From NCBI GenBank assembly GCA_965200765.1, contig OZ241380.1, positions 186,001 to 250,000 on the forward strand: 64,000 nucleotides of DNA, in the 5' to 3' direction. Each line of letters begins with the position of its first letter. The stretch's first letter is position 1. The stretch is from G965200765 sp965200765. GTDB lineage: Bacteria > Pseudomonadota > Gammaproteobacteria > Arenicellales > JAJDZL01. Made by a program: the position numbers and the translations under genes. The notes beneath the pieces are model-generated. The model was not told the origin of the DNA, searched no databases, and saw only the letters and a list, made by a program, of their open reading frames with translations. Positions 45,342 through 54,760 of the stretch are shown here, piece after piece.

Positions 45342-45381
45342 GAATGCACGGCATTGATATTTTAATCAATGCCGTGCATTC
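45342..45381 (-). terminator. Perfect 17 bp hairpin after the betaine-type binding protein
   Basis: GAATGCACGGCATTGAT, a six-base loop and its exact complement, 18 bases after the binding-protein stop. There is no T-run on either side, so it may terminate transcription inefficiently or protect the transcript's 3' end. It lies between the binding-protein gene and gntR. Confidence 0.55.
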
Positions 45382-45398
45382 ACTTGAAACAAATTCCA

Positions 45399-46361
45399 CT
45401 AGTTGCTTAACCAAGACTGCACCATGTCCCTGTTTGAATCTACCCATTCACGCGAATATTCTGCCGGGTCGCGTTCTTCTACTGCCATTGCGAACGACCA
45501 ATCGTTGATCACCTCTTGTGTCCATTTGATACCGTTTAGCAACTTGACCATGTTCGGTACTTGTGTTTCCAGTCTTTTGGAATACGCAATTTGCGAAGTA
45601 ACGGCCGGAAACGCTGTGCCGGCAGTAGAATTTTCCAGCCAGTTCGGATCATTTTCCAAGTCTGCGATATTCCATTTGGACGGATCATGCTCCGGTTCTT
45701 CCAAGATGACAAGGGGATGCATGCCAAATATATGATGAGGCAAATAGCAAGCCCATACAACGACGCGTCCTGCTTTGATATCAGCGTCGATTTGCGCAAG
45801 GATTACAGATTCTTCACTAATAGTGAGGTCGTACAGGTCAGCAAAACCATAATCGCGCGCACGAATCTGATGAATCTTGGTTGACTTCCAGCCAGGGGCA
45901 CCCATCCAAATTTCACCTTTGCCGTCGCCATTCCGGTCCGTGAGTTCAACAATTTCAGGTCGGGCCAAATCATATACAGACTTCAATCCGTATTGGTCCG
46001 AAGCCGCCTTGGTCGAACAAAAGCCGTCAAAGGCCGGAAACTTGACTTCCGTCAATGCTACCGTGCCTCTTTCTTTGACATAGTTGTCAATCAGTCCCTG
46101 ATTGTTCGGAAGCCACAGATCCGGGTGAATATCGACTTCCCCCTTGCCTTGGTCCATTGCCTTGAAGAAGACGGGATGATTGCCTGGCACTGAATCCACC
46201 TGTATACCGTAATTTTCTTCTGCAAGAATTTTGATCACATTGGCCATCACCTTGGCATAGCCCCAACTGAGTTGCCCGACGATCACTTTGTTGTCCTGAG
46301 CACTGGCCGTAGTAAAAGCACCGAGTGCCAGGGCAATGACTGCAAATTTGATGAATTTCAT
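45399..46361 (-). CDS. Glycine betaine/choline-type ABC binding protein
   Basis: 320 residues. A signal peptide of ~21 residues (AFTTASAQ) is followed by an OpuAC/ProX-like domain: GQLSWGYAKVMANVIKIL, the DIHPDLWLPNN ligand region, and WACYLPHHIFGMHPLV. Aromatic residues (several Trp and Tyr) fit a cage for a quaternary amine. Shine-Dalgarno GGAG precedes the ATG. It is 42 bases downstream of its permease. Confidence 0.88.
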   Translation of the reverse strand: MKFIKFAVIALALGAFTTASAQDNKVIVGQLSWGYAKVMANVIKILAEENYGIQVDSVPGNHPVFFKAMDQGKGEVDIHPDLWLPNNQGLIDNYVKERGTVALTEVKFPAFDGFCSTKAASDQYGLKSVYDLARPEIVELTDRNGDGKGEIWMGAPGWKSTKIHQIRARDYGFADLYDLTISEESVILAQIDADIKAGRVVVWACYLPHHIFGMHPLVILEEPEHDPSKWNIADLENDPNWLENSTAGTAFPAVTSQIAYSKRLETQVPNMVKLLNGIKWTQEVINDWSFAMAVEERDPAEYSREWVDSNRDMVQSWLSN

Positions 46362-46403
46362 TGAAATTTCTCCGATGTAGGGAATAGAAAATGAATGTGT
46401 TTG

Positions 46404-47939
46404 TCAAATTGGATGTTCTTTGGTGTTTGAATGCCTGCCCTGAACAATTCGGTCCAGAATCATCGCACAGAACAATATGGCAACACCAGCCAGCATGCCT
46501 TTGCCTTCATTGGCATAGGTGAGAGCGTCAAGGACGCTTTCACCTAGTCCTTTCGCACCGATCAGTGAAGCAATGACCACCATGGACAGGCACATCAAAA
46601 TGGTTTGATTAATACCTGTCATTATAGACGGCTTTGCGAGTGGCAGGTCAATGCGAAATAGCAGATCGAATCTGGAAGCGCCAAAGGCTTCCGCCGCCTC
46701 CCGAACATACACAGGTACGCCATGCAGGCCGAGAACTGTAAGCCGAACGACTGGCGGCATTCCAAAGATAATCGTTGCAATAATTCCTGGTGGCTTGCCA
46801 ATTCCAAAAAACGCGATAACCGGTATCAGATAAACAAAGGAGGGCATGGTTTGCATCAGGTCCAGAATCGGCCAAATTACCGCGTGGGCAGACTTTTTGC
46901 GCGCACAAAGCACTCCCAGTGGAATACCGATGACCAGGCAGACAAGCGCGGCGGAGCCAAGTAGCGAAATTGTCAGCATGCTTTGCTCCCAAAAGCCCAG
47001 AATTGCCAGATAAGCAAGCGAAGCAGCAGTGAATATCGCAACTCTGGCCCCTGCAATCTTGTAGGCAAGGAGAATAATGATGCCCATCATGATTGGCCAT
47101 GGTGTGCCGACCATGGTAACTTCGAGACAATCCAGTATGAAACGTATTGACCGGGTAATTCCGCCGAATAATCCTGCGAAGGTTTCTGTGAGCCACTGAA
47201 ATCCGTTGTCCACCCAAATTTCCGAGTTGCGACGCCATTGCACATCTGCCGGCACCGATGTAAGCCATTCTGGTACATTGCTAGAGGTGAACCTGTAAGT
47301 GGTTACACTAACCGTCAATATGCTTGCGAACCCCATCAAGGTTGCCAGTCCCAAAGGCAAGCCGTTGTTCAAGGTTCGGTCCGCGTACCATTTTTGAAAA
47401 CGTGCCTTGAGCACATGATTGGCAAGTATTCCCTGTACGAACTTGACCCCGATTAGCAATCCAAGGCCCAAGGTGACCAGCATGGTGTCTTGGGCCGCAA
47501 GGTCAGAAGCCAGTTCAAATGCCCGGTTGCTTGCTGTTTCCAGTGCAGTGGCGGATTGCGCGAGAACATTCGCATTTTCAGCACCGCTGGCGAGCGCTAC
47601 ATCGGCTTCTTCCCGACGAATTTGTGCGCTGTTCAGCAAGCGTTCGGCACGGGCAAGTTCCTCGGCACCCAATTCGGCAAATAGTCCACGGCAAATCTGA
47701 ACGATTGCCAGTGATTCCAAAAGGAGGAACACCCAGAAGAATGACCACAGGTGGCGCGAGACCCACCAAATTGTCCCGAACGCTGCGGCCATATAGTTGA
47801 ACGAAAATACGAATCCCGATTTTTGATCCAGCTTGTTAAACTGTTGCCGGTAGTAGTCCGCATTGCGACCGACAAACTCGTCAATTGCGGCATCTCGAAA
47901 CTCGCGTTTCTTCTGAACTTCGACATCAAGGCTTGTCAT
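46404..47939 (-). CDS. Betaine-type ABC permease with N-terminal DUF2628-like domain
   Basis: 511 residues. The start at 47939 is chosen for AAGGGA 7 bases upstream. Residues ~20-90 (ADYYRQQFNKL... FSFNYMAAAFGTIWW) look like the small membrane domain DUF2628. There follow an Ala/Glu-rich helical stretch, two or more extra membrane segments and, from ~300, a ProW-like permease with the EAA loop EAAEAFGASRFDLLFRIDLP. Typical ProW proteins lack the N-terminal addition. No ATPase gene accompanies this permease and binding protein in the window. Confidence 0.85.
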   Translation of the reverse strand: MTSLDVEVQKKREFRDAAIDEFVGRNADYYRQQFNKLDQKSGFVFSFNYMAAAFGTIWWVSRHLWSFFWVFLLLESLAIVQICRGLFAELGAEELARAERLLNSAQIRREEADVALASGAENANVLAQSATALETASNRAFELASDLAAQDTMLVTLGLGLLIGVKFVQGILANHVLKARFQKWYADRTLNNGLPLGLATLMGFASILTVSVTTYRFTSSNVPEWLTSVPADVQWRRNSEIWVDNGFQWLTETFAGLFGGITRSIRFILDCLEVTMVGTPWPIMMGIIILLAYKIAGARVAIFTAASLAYLAILGFWEQSMLTISLLGSAALVCLVIGIPLGVLCARKKSAHAVIWPILDLMQTMPSFVYLIPVIAFFGIGKPPGIIATIIFGMPPVVRLTVLGLHGVPVYVREAAEAFGASRFDLLFRIDLPLAKPSIMTGINQTILMCLSMVVIASLIGAKGLGESVLDALTYANEGKGMLAGVAILFCAMILDRIVQGRHSNTKEHPI

Positions 47940-48458
47940 TCTATATCCCTTCGTAAATTCAACAAGTTCCACCTGCCGGCGGTAGTAGAACTGATAATTT
48001 TAACGGGAAATTCCATGACGAAACAAGAGTCTAGGTGACTATCCAGCACTGAATGCAGCGAGTTTGACCGTAAACCTCTTGCATTCTGTACAAACCCCCG
48101 TTTTCAGGGAATGAAAATTTGCCATACTTGCCTTTTGCACTACAATAGTTCTATCTTGATTTACTTGATGGCATTTGGAAGATAATTTAGTTCATTCTGG
48201 CAAAAATTGCTCCTACGCCAGATTCGCTTCCAAACTGCAACGAATTGTATTCAGATGAATCAACAGGCCATTGTATTTTATTGGAACACAAAATCCATTT
48301 GTATGTCAAAGAATTATTTCAAAATCATTTGAATACCACACCGCGTGTCGAAACTGGTTCACACGGCAAATGGTTCAATTCATCGTCGAGAATGCGGTCG
48401 GATCAACTTATGCCTCATCAGAATGCGATGTTCAACGGATGATTCGGCGAGATGAGAA
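47940..48458. other. Divergent intergenic region, transporter versus aldehyde dehydrogenase
   Basis: About 520 bases without a recognisable gene. It should hold promoters for both directions and probably sites for the GntR-type regulator. One promoter candidate is listed separately. Confidence 0.5.
48119..48146 (+). promoter_or_regulatory. Sigma-70 promoter candidate for aldehyde dehydrogenase
   Basis: TTGCCA, 16 bases, TACAAT. It would give a leader of about 305 bases before the GTG start. Confidence 0.35.
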
Positions 48459-49925
48459 GTGAAACAGTATCTGCATTTTATTGACGGAAAATGGCTTGCC
48501 CCCAGTACAGGCAGGTTCATCGAAAGCTTTGACCCGGCGAATGCGGTAGCTTGGGCCGAGTTCGCACGCGGCAACGAAGCCGATGCAAACCTTGCGGTTT
48601 TGTCAGCAGACCGAGCATTCAGGAATGGCCCTTGGTCGGCCTGTACCGCTAATGAGCGTGCTGAAATTCTGGATCATCTGGCAGATTGCCTTGAATCCAG
48701 ATGGGAAGAACTGGTGGAATCAGAAATTCAAGACAATGGAAAGCGTATTGTCGAAGTCCGCGCACAGTTTTCCGCGTTGCACACCTGGTATCGTTATTTC
48801 TCCAAAGAAGTCAGAAATCTGCAACCTGAAGCACAGGTGAATTCAATTCCAGGTGTCAACAGTGAAACACACTATTTTCCGTTTGGCGTGGTAGTCGCGA
48901 TCACACCGTGGAATTCACCTTTGATGATCTTGGCCTGGAAACTTGCCCCGGCATTGGCCGCCGGGAATACAGTGGTCGTCAAACCATCCGAGTTGGCGTC
49001 TGCTTCCACGCTGGAATTTGCAAAAATCGCTCATGAGGCAGGCTTGCCGAACGGTGTGCTAAATGTGGTAACCGGATATGGTGGTGAAGCGGGGGAAGCA
49101 TTGGTTCGTCATCCATTAACGCGCAAAGTAACATTCACCGGGTCTGATATTGGTGGTTGCAAGGTTGCCGAAGCCGCCGCTTCAGGTCCGGTGCCGGTCA
49201 ACCTGGAATTGGGTGGCAAGTCACCACAGATTGTTTTTGAAGATGCCGACCTCGAAAGTGCTGTCAATGGTATCGCTTCCGGAATCTTTCTTTCCAACGG
49301 TCAAACTTGTGTTGCAGGCTCCCGTTTGATTGTGCAGAAAGCGATAAAGAACAAACTGGTTGAAAAAATCATCCGTTGTGCCGAGTCATTGAAAATTGGT
49401 CATCCGATGAATCCGGATACTCAGATTGGACCGTTAGCCAATGAATCGCAGTATCACAAAGTGATGAATATGATTCAATGCGCAAAAAATGAGGGTGCAG
49501 TGTGCTTGACTGGCGGACAAGCGCGCGTCCCTGACAAATGTCCGTATGGGTATTTCGTTGCGCCGACAATTTTTGACCAAGTTTCAACTGGCATGCAATT
49601 GTGGCAGGAAGAAGTATTCGGTCCAGTGCTGGCTGTAATTGAATTTGGCAGTGAAGATGAAGCAGTTGAGTTGGCCAATAACAGTAAATATGGACTGGCG
49701 GCCGGAATATGGACGACGAATGAAACGCGTGCAAGCCGTTTGGCGGCCAAGATTGATGCGGGAACTGTCTATCTCAATCACTATCGAAGTGTAGCGCCAG
49801 GTGCTCAGGTTGGTGGTGTGAAGCGGTCCGGATATGGTCGTGAGTTAGGTGCGAATGCGATTAAGGATTTTTTGCAGACGCGTTCCATTTGGTTTGGCAA
49901 GAAGCCCATGACCCATCCGTTTTGA
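48459..49925 (+). CDS. NAD(P)-dependent aldehyde dehydrogenase
   Basis: 488 residues with a GTG start after GATGAGAA. ITPWNSPLMILAWKLAPALAAG, FTGSDIGG for the cofactor, catalytic Glu in LELGGKSPQ, and catalytic Cys in GQTCVAGSR are all present. It resembles betaine-aldehyde and related aldehyde dehydrogenases. Divergent to the betaine-type transporter, so oxidation of an aldehyde from the transaminase or from choline is plausible. The exact aldehyde is not readable. Confidence 0.9.
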   Translation: MKQYLHFIDGKWLAPSTGRFIESFDPANAVAWAEFARGNEADANLAVLSADRAFRNGPWSACTANERAEILDHLADCLESRWEELVESEIQDNGKRIVEVRAQFSALHTWYRYFSKEVRNLQPEAQVNSIPGVNSETHYFPFGVVVAITPWNSPLMILAWKLAPALAAGNTVVVKPSELASASTLEFAKIAHEAGLPNGVLNVVTGYGGEAGEALVRHPLTRKVTFTGSDIGGCKVAEAAASGPVPVNLELGGKSPQIVFEDADLESAVNGIASGIFLSNGQTCVAGSRLIVQKAIKNKLVEKIIRCAESLKIGHPMNPDTQIGPLANESQYHKVMNMIQCAKNEGAVCLTGGQARVPDKCPYGYFVAPTIFDQVSTGMQLWQEEVFGPVLAVIEFGSEDEAVELANNSKYGLAAGIWTTNETRASRLAAKIDAGTVYLNHYRSVAPGAQVGGVKRSGYGRELGANAIKDFLQTRSIWFGKKPMTHPF

Positions 49926-49987
49926 CCTCTGGTTTGAGCATAAACAGCAAATAGTCTCGCATTCTGAATATTGCGAGGCGTTCAAAT

Positions 49988-50064
49988 TGGTGGGCCTGGA
50001 AGGACTCGAACCTTCGACCAATGGATTATGAGTCCACTGCTCTGACCGACTGAGCTACAGGCCC
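49988..50064 (-). tRNA. ileX: tRNA-Ile2 (anticodon CAT, probably lysidine-modified)
   Basis: 77 bases with CCA encoded. Acceptor GGGCCTG/CAGGCCC. The anticodon loop CTCATAA has CAT at 50028-50030, on stem GTGGA/TCCAT. CAT may mean Met or Ile. The stretch GAGCAG...GACTCATAATC...TTGGTCG resembles E. coli ileX rather than elongator Met, and ileX also lies next to rpoD in E. coli. It is therefore called Ile, which needs TilS to change C34 to lysidine. Confidence 0.85.
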
Positions 50065-50098
50065 GGTTTGCATGCTTGGTTTGTGCAAAAGGGTAATT

Positions 50099-51904
50099 CT
50101 ACCCTTCCTGAAAGTGCCTCAAATTGTCCGAACGTGACGGATGTCGCAACTTGCGCAATGCTTTTGCCTCAATTTGCCGAATTCTCTCTCGTGTCACTTC
50201 AAACTGATTGCCCACTTCTTCAAGCGTGTGATCAGTGTTCATGCCAATGCCAAAACGCATTCGCAATACTTTCGACTCGCGCTGAGTCAGTGTGCCCAGT
50301 GCATCCTCGGTTGCCTGGTTCAGTCCAGCCTCGGTTGCGGTGTCCGGCGGTGCATTAACGTTCTTGTCTTCAATGAAATCCCCTATATGAGAATCGTCAT
50401 CATCGCCGACCGGTGTTTCCATTGAAATCGGTTCCTTGGCAATTTTCAAGACCTTCTTCACCTTTTCAGGCAAAATATCCATTCGCTCGGCCAGTTCATC
50501 AATGCTTGCTTCCCACCCCATTTCCTGAAGAATTTGCCGTTGCACACGAGATAGCTTGTTGATCGTTTCAATCATGTGAACAGGAATTCGGATGGTCCGC
50601 GCCTGATCGGCAATTGACCGTGTAATGGCCTGTCTTATCCACCAAGTGGCATAAGTTGAGAACTTGTAGCCGCGCTTGTATTCGAATTTGTCTACCGCTT
50701 TCATCAAGCCAATGTTGCCTTCCTGAATCAAGTCCAGGAACTGCAATCCACGGTTGGTATATTTTTTTGCAATTGAAATCACCAGTCGAAGATTTGCATC
50801 AGTCATTTGTTTCTTGGCTTGGCTGGCCCGGGCCTGACCATTTGCAATCGCGCGACGAATTCGCTTTAGTTCGTCAATTGACACACCGATTTGCGGCTCA
50901 ATTTCGCGCAGGCGAATTTGGGCTGCCCTGATACGGGAGCGAGCTTCATCGATTTGCTGATGCTTGGACTCGTCCGAGCATTTTTTCAGCATGGAAATCA
51001 GGTTTCGGTGAAGCAACTTGTTCTGCAATACCTCCAAAAGCGGTTTGTTTCTGGGGATTCTGATCTCGTCGATACAGATTGTTTCGATGATCTTCGAGAT
51101 TTCCCGCACATGTTCGTGGTCTTTTGTGACGATGTCAAATACACCTTCAAAATATCGCGGTGAAAATTTAATGTGCAGAAATTCATTTGCAAGCCGTTCG
51201 CGGATAATTTCAACCTTTTTGTCATGGACACCCAATGCCCGCACCACTTTTTTGAGAAGCTTGAAGTATCTGCGAATCTTAGTCATACGTCTTCTGATTT
51301 CTACCAGGTCGGGCCCGCTGTCTGGAACCATCATCGGTGGCGGCTGTATGATTTCATCATCATCGTCCTCTTCTTCTTCACCGGAGTATTTGCCGTACGG
51401 ATGAACATTGGAAATTACTTCGCGGAGAGGCATCCCCCCGCGATCAATCTTGTCAAACCGCTCAATCAGATCCACATAAATCCGGGGGTAGAGGGCGATC
51501 GCTTTAGTCGCGGTCAGCATTGACCGTTCAATCTGCTTTGCAAGTTTGATTTCTTCCTGACGGTTGAGCAAGGGAATATTTCCCATCTCGCGCATATACA
51601 TACGGACCGGGTCCGTCGTTCGTCCGAAATCATTCTTGAGAATTTCTTCTGCCTCTTCAACAACCGCTTCTTCATCAACACTATCATTGGCTTTCAAAAT
51701 CAGGGTGTCCGGGTCCGGTGGATTATCGGAAACCTCGATCTCCATCTCGCTAATGATGTTGATCACATGTTCGATATCTTCCGGGCTGTGCATATCTTCC
51801 GGCAGACTGTCGTTGATTTCCTTGTACGTCAGATAGCCCTGATTCCGGCCTTGTTGAATCAATGATTTAATTGCAATTGCTGATTGTTTTGCGTTGTGTT
51901 CCAT
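50099..51904 (-). CDS. rpoD: RNA polymerase primary sigma factor
   Basis: 601 residues, sigma-70. Region 1.1 is at the N terminus, then PVRMYMREMGNIPLLNRQEE, an acidic stretch near 176-184 (EEEEDDDDE) in the non-conserved region, region 2 (GNIGLMKAVDKFEYKRGYKFSTYATWW), region 3, and region 4 (TLEEVGNQFEVTRERIRQIEAKAL). AGAGG precedes the ATG. Third gene of the rpsU-dnaG-rpoD operon. Confidence 0.98.
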   Translation of the reverse strand: MEHNAKQSAIAIKSLIQQGRNQGYLTYKEINDSLPEDMHSPEDIEHVINIISEMEIEVSDNPPDPDTLILKANDSVDEEAVVEEAEEILKNDFGRTTDPVRMYMREMGNIPLLNRQEEIKLAKQIERSMLTATKAIALYPRIYVDLIERFDKIDRGGMPLREVISNVHPYGKYSGEEEEDDDDEIIQPPPMMVPDSGPDLVEIRRRMTKIRRYFKLLKKVVRALGVHDKKVEIIRERLANEFLHIKFSPRYFEGVFDIVTKDHEHVREISKIIETICIDEIRIPRNKPLLEVLQNKLLHRNLISMLKKCSDESKHQQIDEARSRIRAAQIRLREIEPQIGVSIDELKRIRRAIANGQARASQAKKQMTDANLRLVISIAKKYTNRGLQFLDLIQEGNIGLMKAVDKFEYKRGYKFSTYATWWIRQAITRSIADQARTIRIPVHMIETINKLSRVQRQILQEMGWEASIDELAERMDILPEKVKKVLKIAKEPISMETPVGDDDDSHIGDFIEDKNVNAPPDTATEAGLNQATEDALGTLTQRESKVLRMRFGIGMNTDHTLEEVGNQFEVTRERIRQIEAKALRKLRHPSRSDNLRHFQEG

Positions 51905-52005
51905 ATAACCTCTAAGGTAGAAATAATTCTGTCAAATCGAAGCCTTCCTGTTGCATGCCAGTTGCATGAATTCGATTGACTAGTTGCAGTAGTGCCATCT
52001 CTGTG

Positions 52006-53775
52006 CTAATGAATTGTTCGCGAAGAATCGATCGCACCTGGTGCAGTCAATTGCAGGAGTTGTTCATTTTGTTCTTTGCTGGGATTTTTCAGATCAATAA
52101 ATCGTTTGATCTCTTCACGTCGCTCAACGTATTCTATTGTAGATATAGAGCCAAGGAACTGATTTTCAAGGTCATCGCCCAGAAATCCGTGTTCAAAATG
52201 TACAAACGGCAATAGATTGTCATATTGGGGACCATTGCGAAAATGTTCCACCAGCACTGCTGACGATTCAATGTCCGGATTGAGGTGAACCTCTTCCAGA
52301 ACATCGACTAGGAGTAGCACAGTTTCATCTTTCGACTGGTCCAACTGTTTCCAGTTTTGAACCGACAAGCCAATTTGTGGATTTTGAACAAGCAAAGCCA
52401 AGGCTCGATGGACAATCAAATTTGGACTTTCAACATCTATGGTCGGAATGTTTCGCTTATGACTAGTAGAAGATTGTTCGACCCGATTCAGTTGCTCCAA
52501 GAGTGAGTTCTTTTCCATCTTGGTGATATTTGCAACTTCAGCTGCCATTAGTTCTCGGAAAGCTCCTTCTGGAAGACTCATGAAGATTTTTCGAAATTCT
52601 TCGACCAACTTTGCCTTTCCGTCCATTCTGGAGAGATTCGTGTTGGCCTGCAAGCGGTCAAAAATTACATTCTCGATCGATTCCCCTTCAGTGATTCTCT
52701 GCTCGAAACCGTGCACTCCTTCATCGCGTATCAGGGAGTCAGGGTCATGCCCGTGCGGTAGAAAAACAAAGCTCACAACTTTTCCGTCCTGCATCATGGG
52801 CAACACTGCTTCCAGCGCCTTCCAGGCGGCATTGCTACCGGCTTCATCGCCGTCGAAGCAGAACGAAATTTCAGGTGCTAGGCGAAACAGCGTGCGAATG
52901 TGATTGCTTGTTGTTGCGGTACCAAGCGTTGCCACTGCATAGTCAATCCCGTACTGGGAAAGCGACAATACATCGGTATATCCTTCAACTACCAACACTC
53001 TTTGATTTTTCCTGATTGAACCCAAGGCCTGATACAAGCCGAACAATTCATTGCCTTTCTTGAACAGTGGCATCTCCGGCGAGTTCATGTACTTTGGTTC
53101 GCCTTTATCCAGAATTCGTCCCCCGAATGCGATGACTCGACCGCGACGGTCCAAGATTGGAAACATCAAGCGGTCTCGAAAGCGGTCATAAAATCGGTTT
53201 TTCTCTTTCGACTGCATAATCATGCCAGTTTTCACAAGAAGGTTATGCTGCTCCTTCTTCTTTCCGATACCTCGCGCCAGAAAATCCCACGAATTCGGCG
53301 CATAACCCAATCCATACTTGCGTTCCGTATCCGAATTGATGTTGCGCGATTCCATGTAAACTTGCGGCGCCTGTGCATCTTGACCATGATGCAATTCATG
53401 CTGGTAGGCGGCACTTGCTTTCTCCATGATGTCCAGCATCTGTGCGAAGTCGCTATCCTGGCGAAACGTTCCGCCTTCATAGGGGACTTCAATACCGGCG
53501 AATTTTGCGAGTTCTTCAACCGCATCTGTAAAAATCAAATGCTCGTAATCCATCAAAAACGAAATGGCCGTACCGCTTTTCTTGCAACCGAAGCAGTGGT
53601 AAAACTGCTTGTCGGGATTGACATAGAATGACGGTGTCTTTTCGTCATGAAATGGACAACAGGCCTTGTACTCTCTTCCTGCCTTGGTGAGAGCAATCCT
53701 GCTTTCGATGATTTGAACGATGTCAACCCTCTGAATTAGGTCCTTGACAAAGTTTTCTGGAATTCTGCCGGCCAT
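52006..53775 (-). CDS. dnaG: DNA primase
   Basis: 589 residues. N-terminal zinc motif CCPFHDEKTPSF...HCFGC, Toprim domain with VVEGYTDVLSLSQYGI and FCFDGDEAGSNAA, and a C-terminal helicase-binding domain. It makes RNA primers for replication. The ATG at 53775 (MAGRIPENF) is preferred over an upstream TTG. Middle gene of the operon. Confidence 0.97.
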   Translation of the reverse strand: MAGRIPENFVKDLIQRVDIVQIIESRIALTKAGREYKACCPFHDEKTPSFYVNPDKQFYHCFGCKKSGTAISFLMDYEHLIFTDAVEELAKFAGIEVPYEGGTFRQDSDFAQMLDIMEKASAAYQHELHHGQDAQAPQVYMESRNINSDTERKYGLGYAPNSWDFLARGIGKKKEQHNLLVKTGMIMQSKEKNRFYDRFRDRLMFPILDRRGRVIAFGGRILDKGEPKYMNSPEMPLFKKGNELFGLYQALGSIRKNQRVLVVEGYTDVLSLSQYGIDYAVATLGTATTSNHIRTLFRLAPEISFCFDGDEAGSNAAWKALEAVLPMMQDGKVVSFVFLPHGHDPDSLIRDEGVHGFEQRITEGESIENVIFDRLQANTNLSRMDGKAKLVEEFRKIFMSLPEGAFRELMAAEVANITKMEKNSLLEQLNRVEQSSTSHKRNIPTIDVESPNLIVHRALALLVQNPQIGLSVQNWKQLDQSKDETVLLLVDVLEEVHLNPDIESSAVLVEHFRNGPQYDNLLPFVHFEHGFLGDDLENQFLGSISTIEYVERREEIKRFIDLKNPSKEQNEQLLQLTAPGAIDSSRTIH

Positions 53776-53895
53776 CTGAGTTCGGTTATGTTGAGTCGCC
53801 AATTAGCATTGATGAATTCAATTGACTGGATAGCTTTCGATTGCCTCCGCCAAATTCGGGAGACAACGCATGCCACCAGCGATTGTACTGATTCT

Positions 53896-54111
53896 TCAGT
53901 ACTGACGGGCCCGATAGCCCTGCTGGCGCATAGTGCGCTTCTTTTCCCGCTTTACTGCGGCCGCGTTCTTTCGTTTCCGAACAGTCGTCGGTTTCTCGTA
54001 GTACTCACGTCTACGAATTTCACTGAAAATTCCCGCTTTCTCGCAAGCTCTGCGAAATCGTCGCAAGATTACGTCAAACGGTTCGTCTGCCTTGACTCTT
54101 ACACTAGGCAT
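53896..54111 (-). CDS. rpsU: 30S ribosomal protein S21
   Basis: 71 residues starting MPSVRVKADEPFDVILRRF, very basic at the C terminus. AGAGGTG lies upstream of the ATG. A longer frame continues upstream, but the family length and this ribosome binding site fix the start. First gene of the macromolecular synthesis operon. Confidence 0.97.
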   Translation of the reverse strand: MPSVRVKADEPFDVILRRFRRACEKAGIFSEIRRREYYEKPTTVRKRKNAAAVKREKKRTMRQQGYRARQY

Positions 54112-54190
54112 ACAGTGCATCACCTCTTTATGTTTGATGTCGTAGTACCATACCCTTGCCGAGAAGGCAAAGGGCAACAAATTATATAAC

Positions 54191-54218
54191 AGTATAGCAC
54201 GAATTTTTTTGCAATCAA
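54191..54218 (-). promoter_or_regulatory. Sigma-70 promoter of rpsU-dnaG-rpoD
   Basis: On the minus strand TTGATT, 16 bases, TATACT, about 80 bases before the rpsU start. A second TATAAT-like box follows a few bases downstream. Confidence 0.6.
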
Positions 54219-54731
54219 ATTTTTTCTTCTGTCCAGTGTCGAACAGTGTCATCGTTTCGCTTGGCCGTTTGTTCTTGAGTTCCACAAATCTCCAATATGG
54301 CTTCGAATGTTCAAAGGTCGCCAATTCTGAACGTAGTTGATGTAAGCCGAAAATGTAGAGTGTAGCCAACATGGGTAAAGAATCTGGAGTTTGCAAATGT
54401 TATTAAAATAACGCCATCAGTTGATAAAATGATACAAATTGTCTCTAATTTACTCTAAATGAACAAATCCCGCCATGATGTAGCGTTTGCTCTGATACCT
54501 GCTTCTTGGATAGCAACACCATCGAACCTTAATTGCTAATCGCACACAGGGGGCCGGGGTGCCTGCGGTCATCTCCGCTGATTCCTTTCTTTCTTCCCAT
54601 GACTATTCAGCATTGTTTTGTGTCCCATTGACTCGGGTCAACACACGAGACTGGTGCAAGGCTGACCGCATTTCCCCCTCCTCAATCCTTGCATAGAATT
54701 GCTTCTTTCGCTTCATTCGAGAGGAGTCGAT
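54219..54731. other. Intergenic region with an unassigned GC-richer block
   Basis: No gene recognised. Bases ~54540-54700 are GC-richer than their surroundings and contain short complementary segments (for example GCGG...CCGC), unlike the AT-rich flanks. It could be a remnant of a mobile element or a structured RNA, but I could not match it to any family. Confidence 0.35.
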
Positions 54732-54752
54732 ATGACAAACCGTTCAAAATGA
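54732..54752 (+). CDS. Possible leader peptide MTNRSK ahead of repeat array
   Basis: GAGGAG five bases before ATG, the best ribosome binding site in the region, followed by only six codons and TGA. The TGA overlaps another ATG (ATGA) that opens a 33-codon frame (54749-54850) running through the first repeat core and ending TGATG, so the next ATG overlaps again. This looks like a chain of coupled short frames upstream of fic. Translation is unproven. Confidence 0.3.
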   Translation: MTNRSK

Positions 54753-54760
54753 CGAACACT

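Noticed and set aside
49988..50064. Elongator or initiator tRNA-Met
   Set aside because: CAT anticodon fits, but the anticodon-arm surroundings and the position beside rpoD match tRNA-Ile2. An initiator would lack the first acceptor pair, which is present here.
53896..54396. 166-residue S21 protein with N-terminal extension
   Set aside because: The extension crosses the rpsU promoter and lacks homology to S21; AGAGGTG precedes the ATG at 54111, giving the standard 71 residues.
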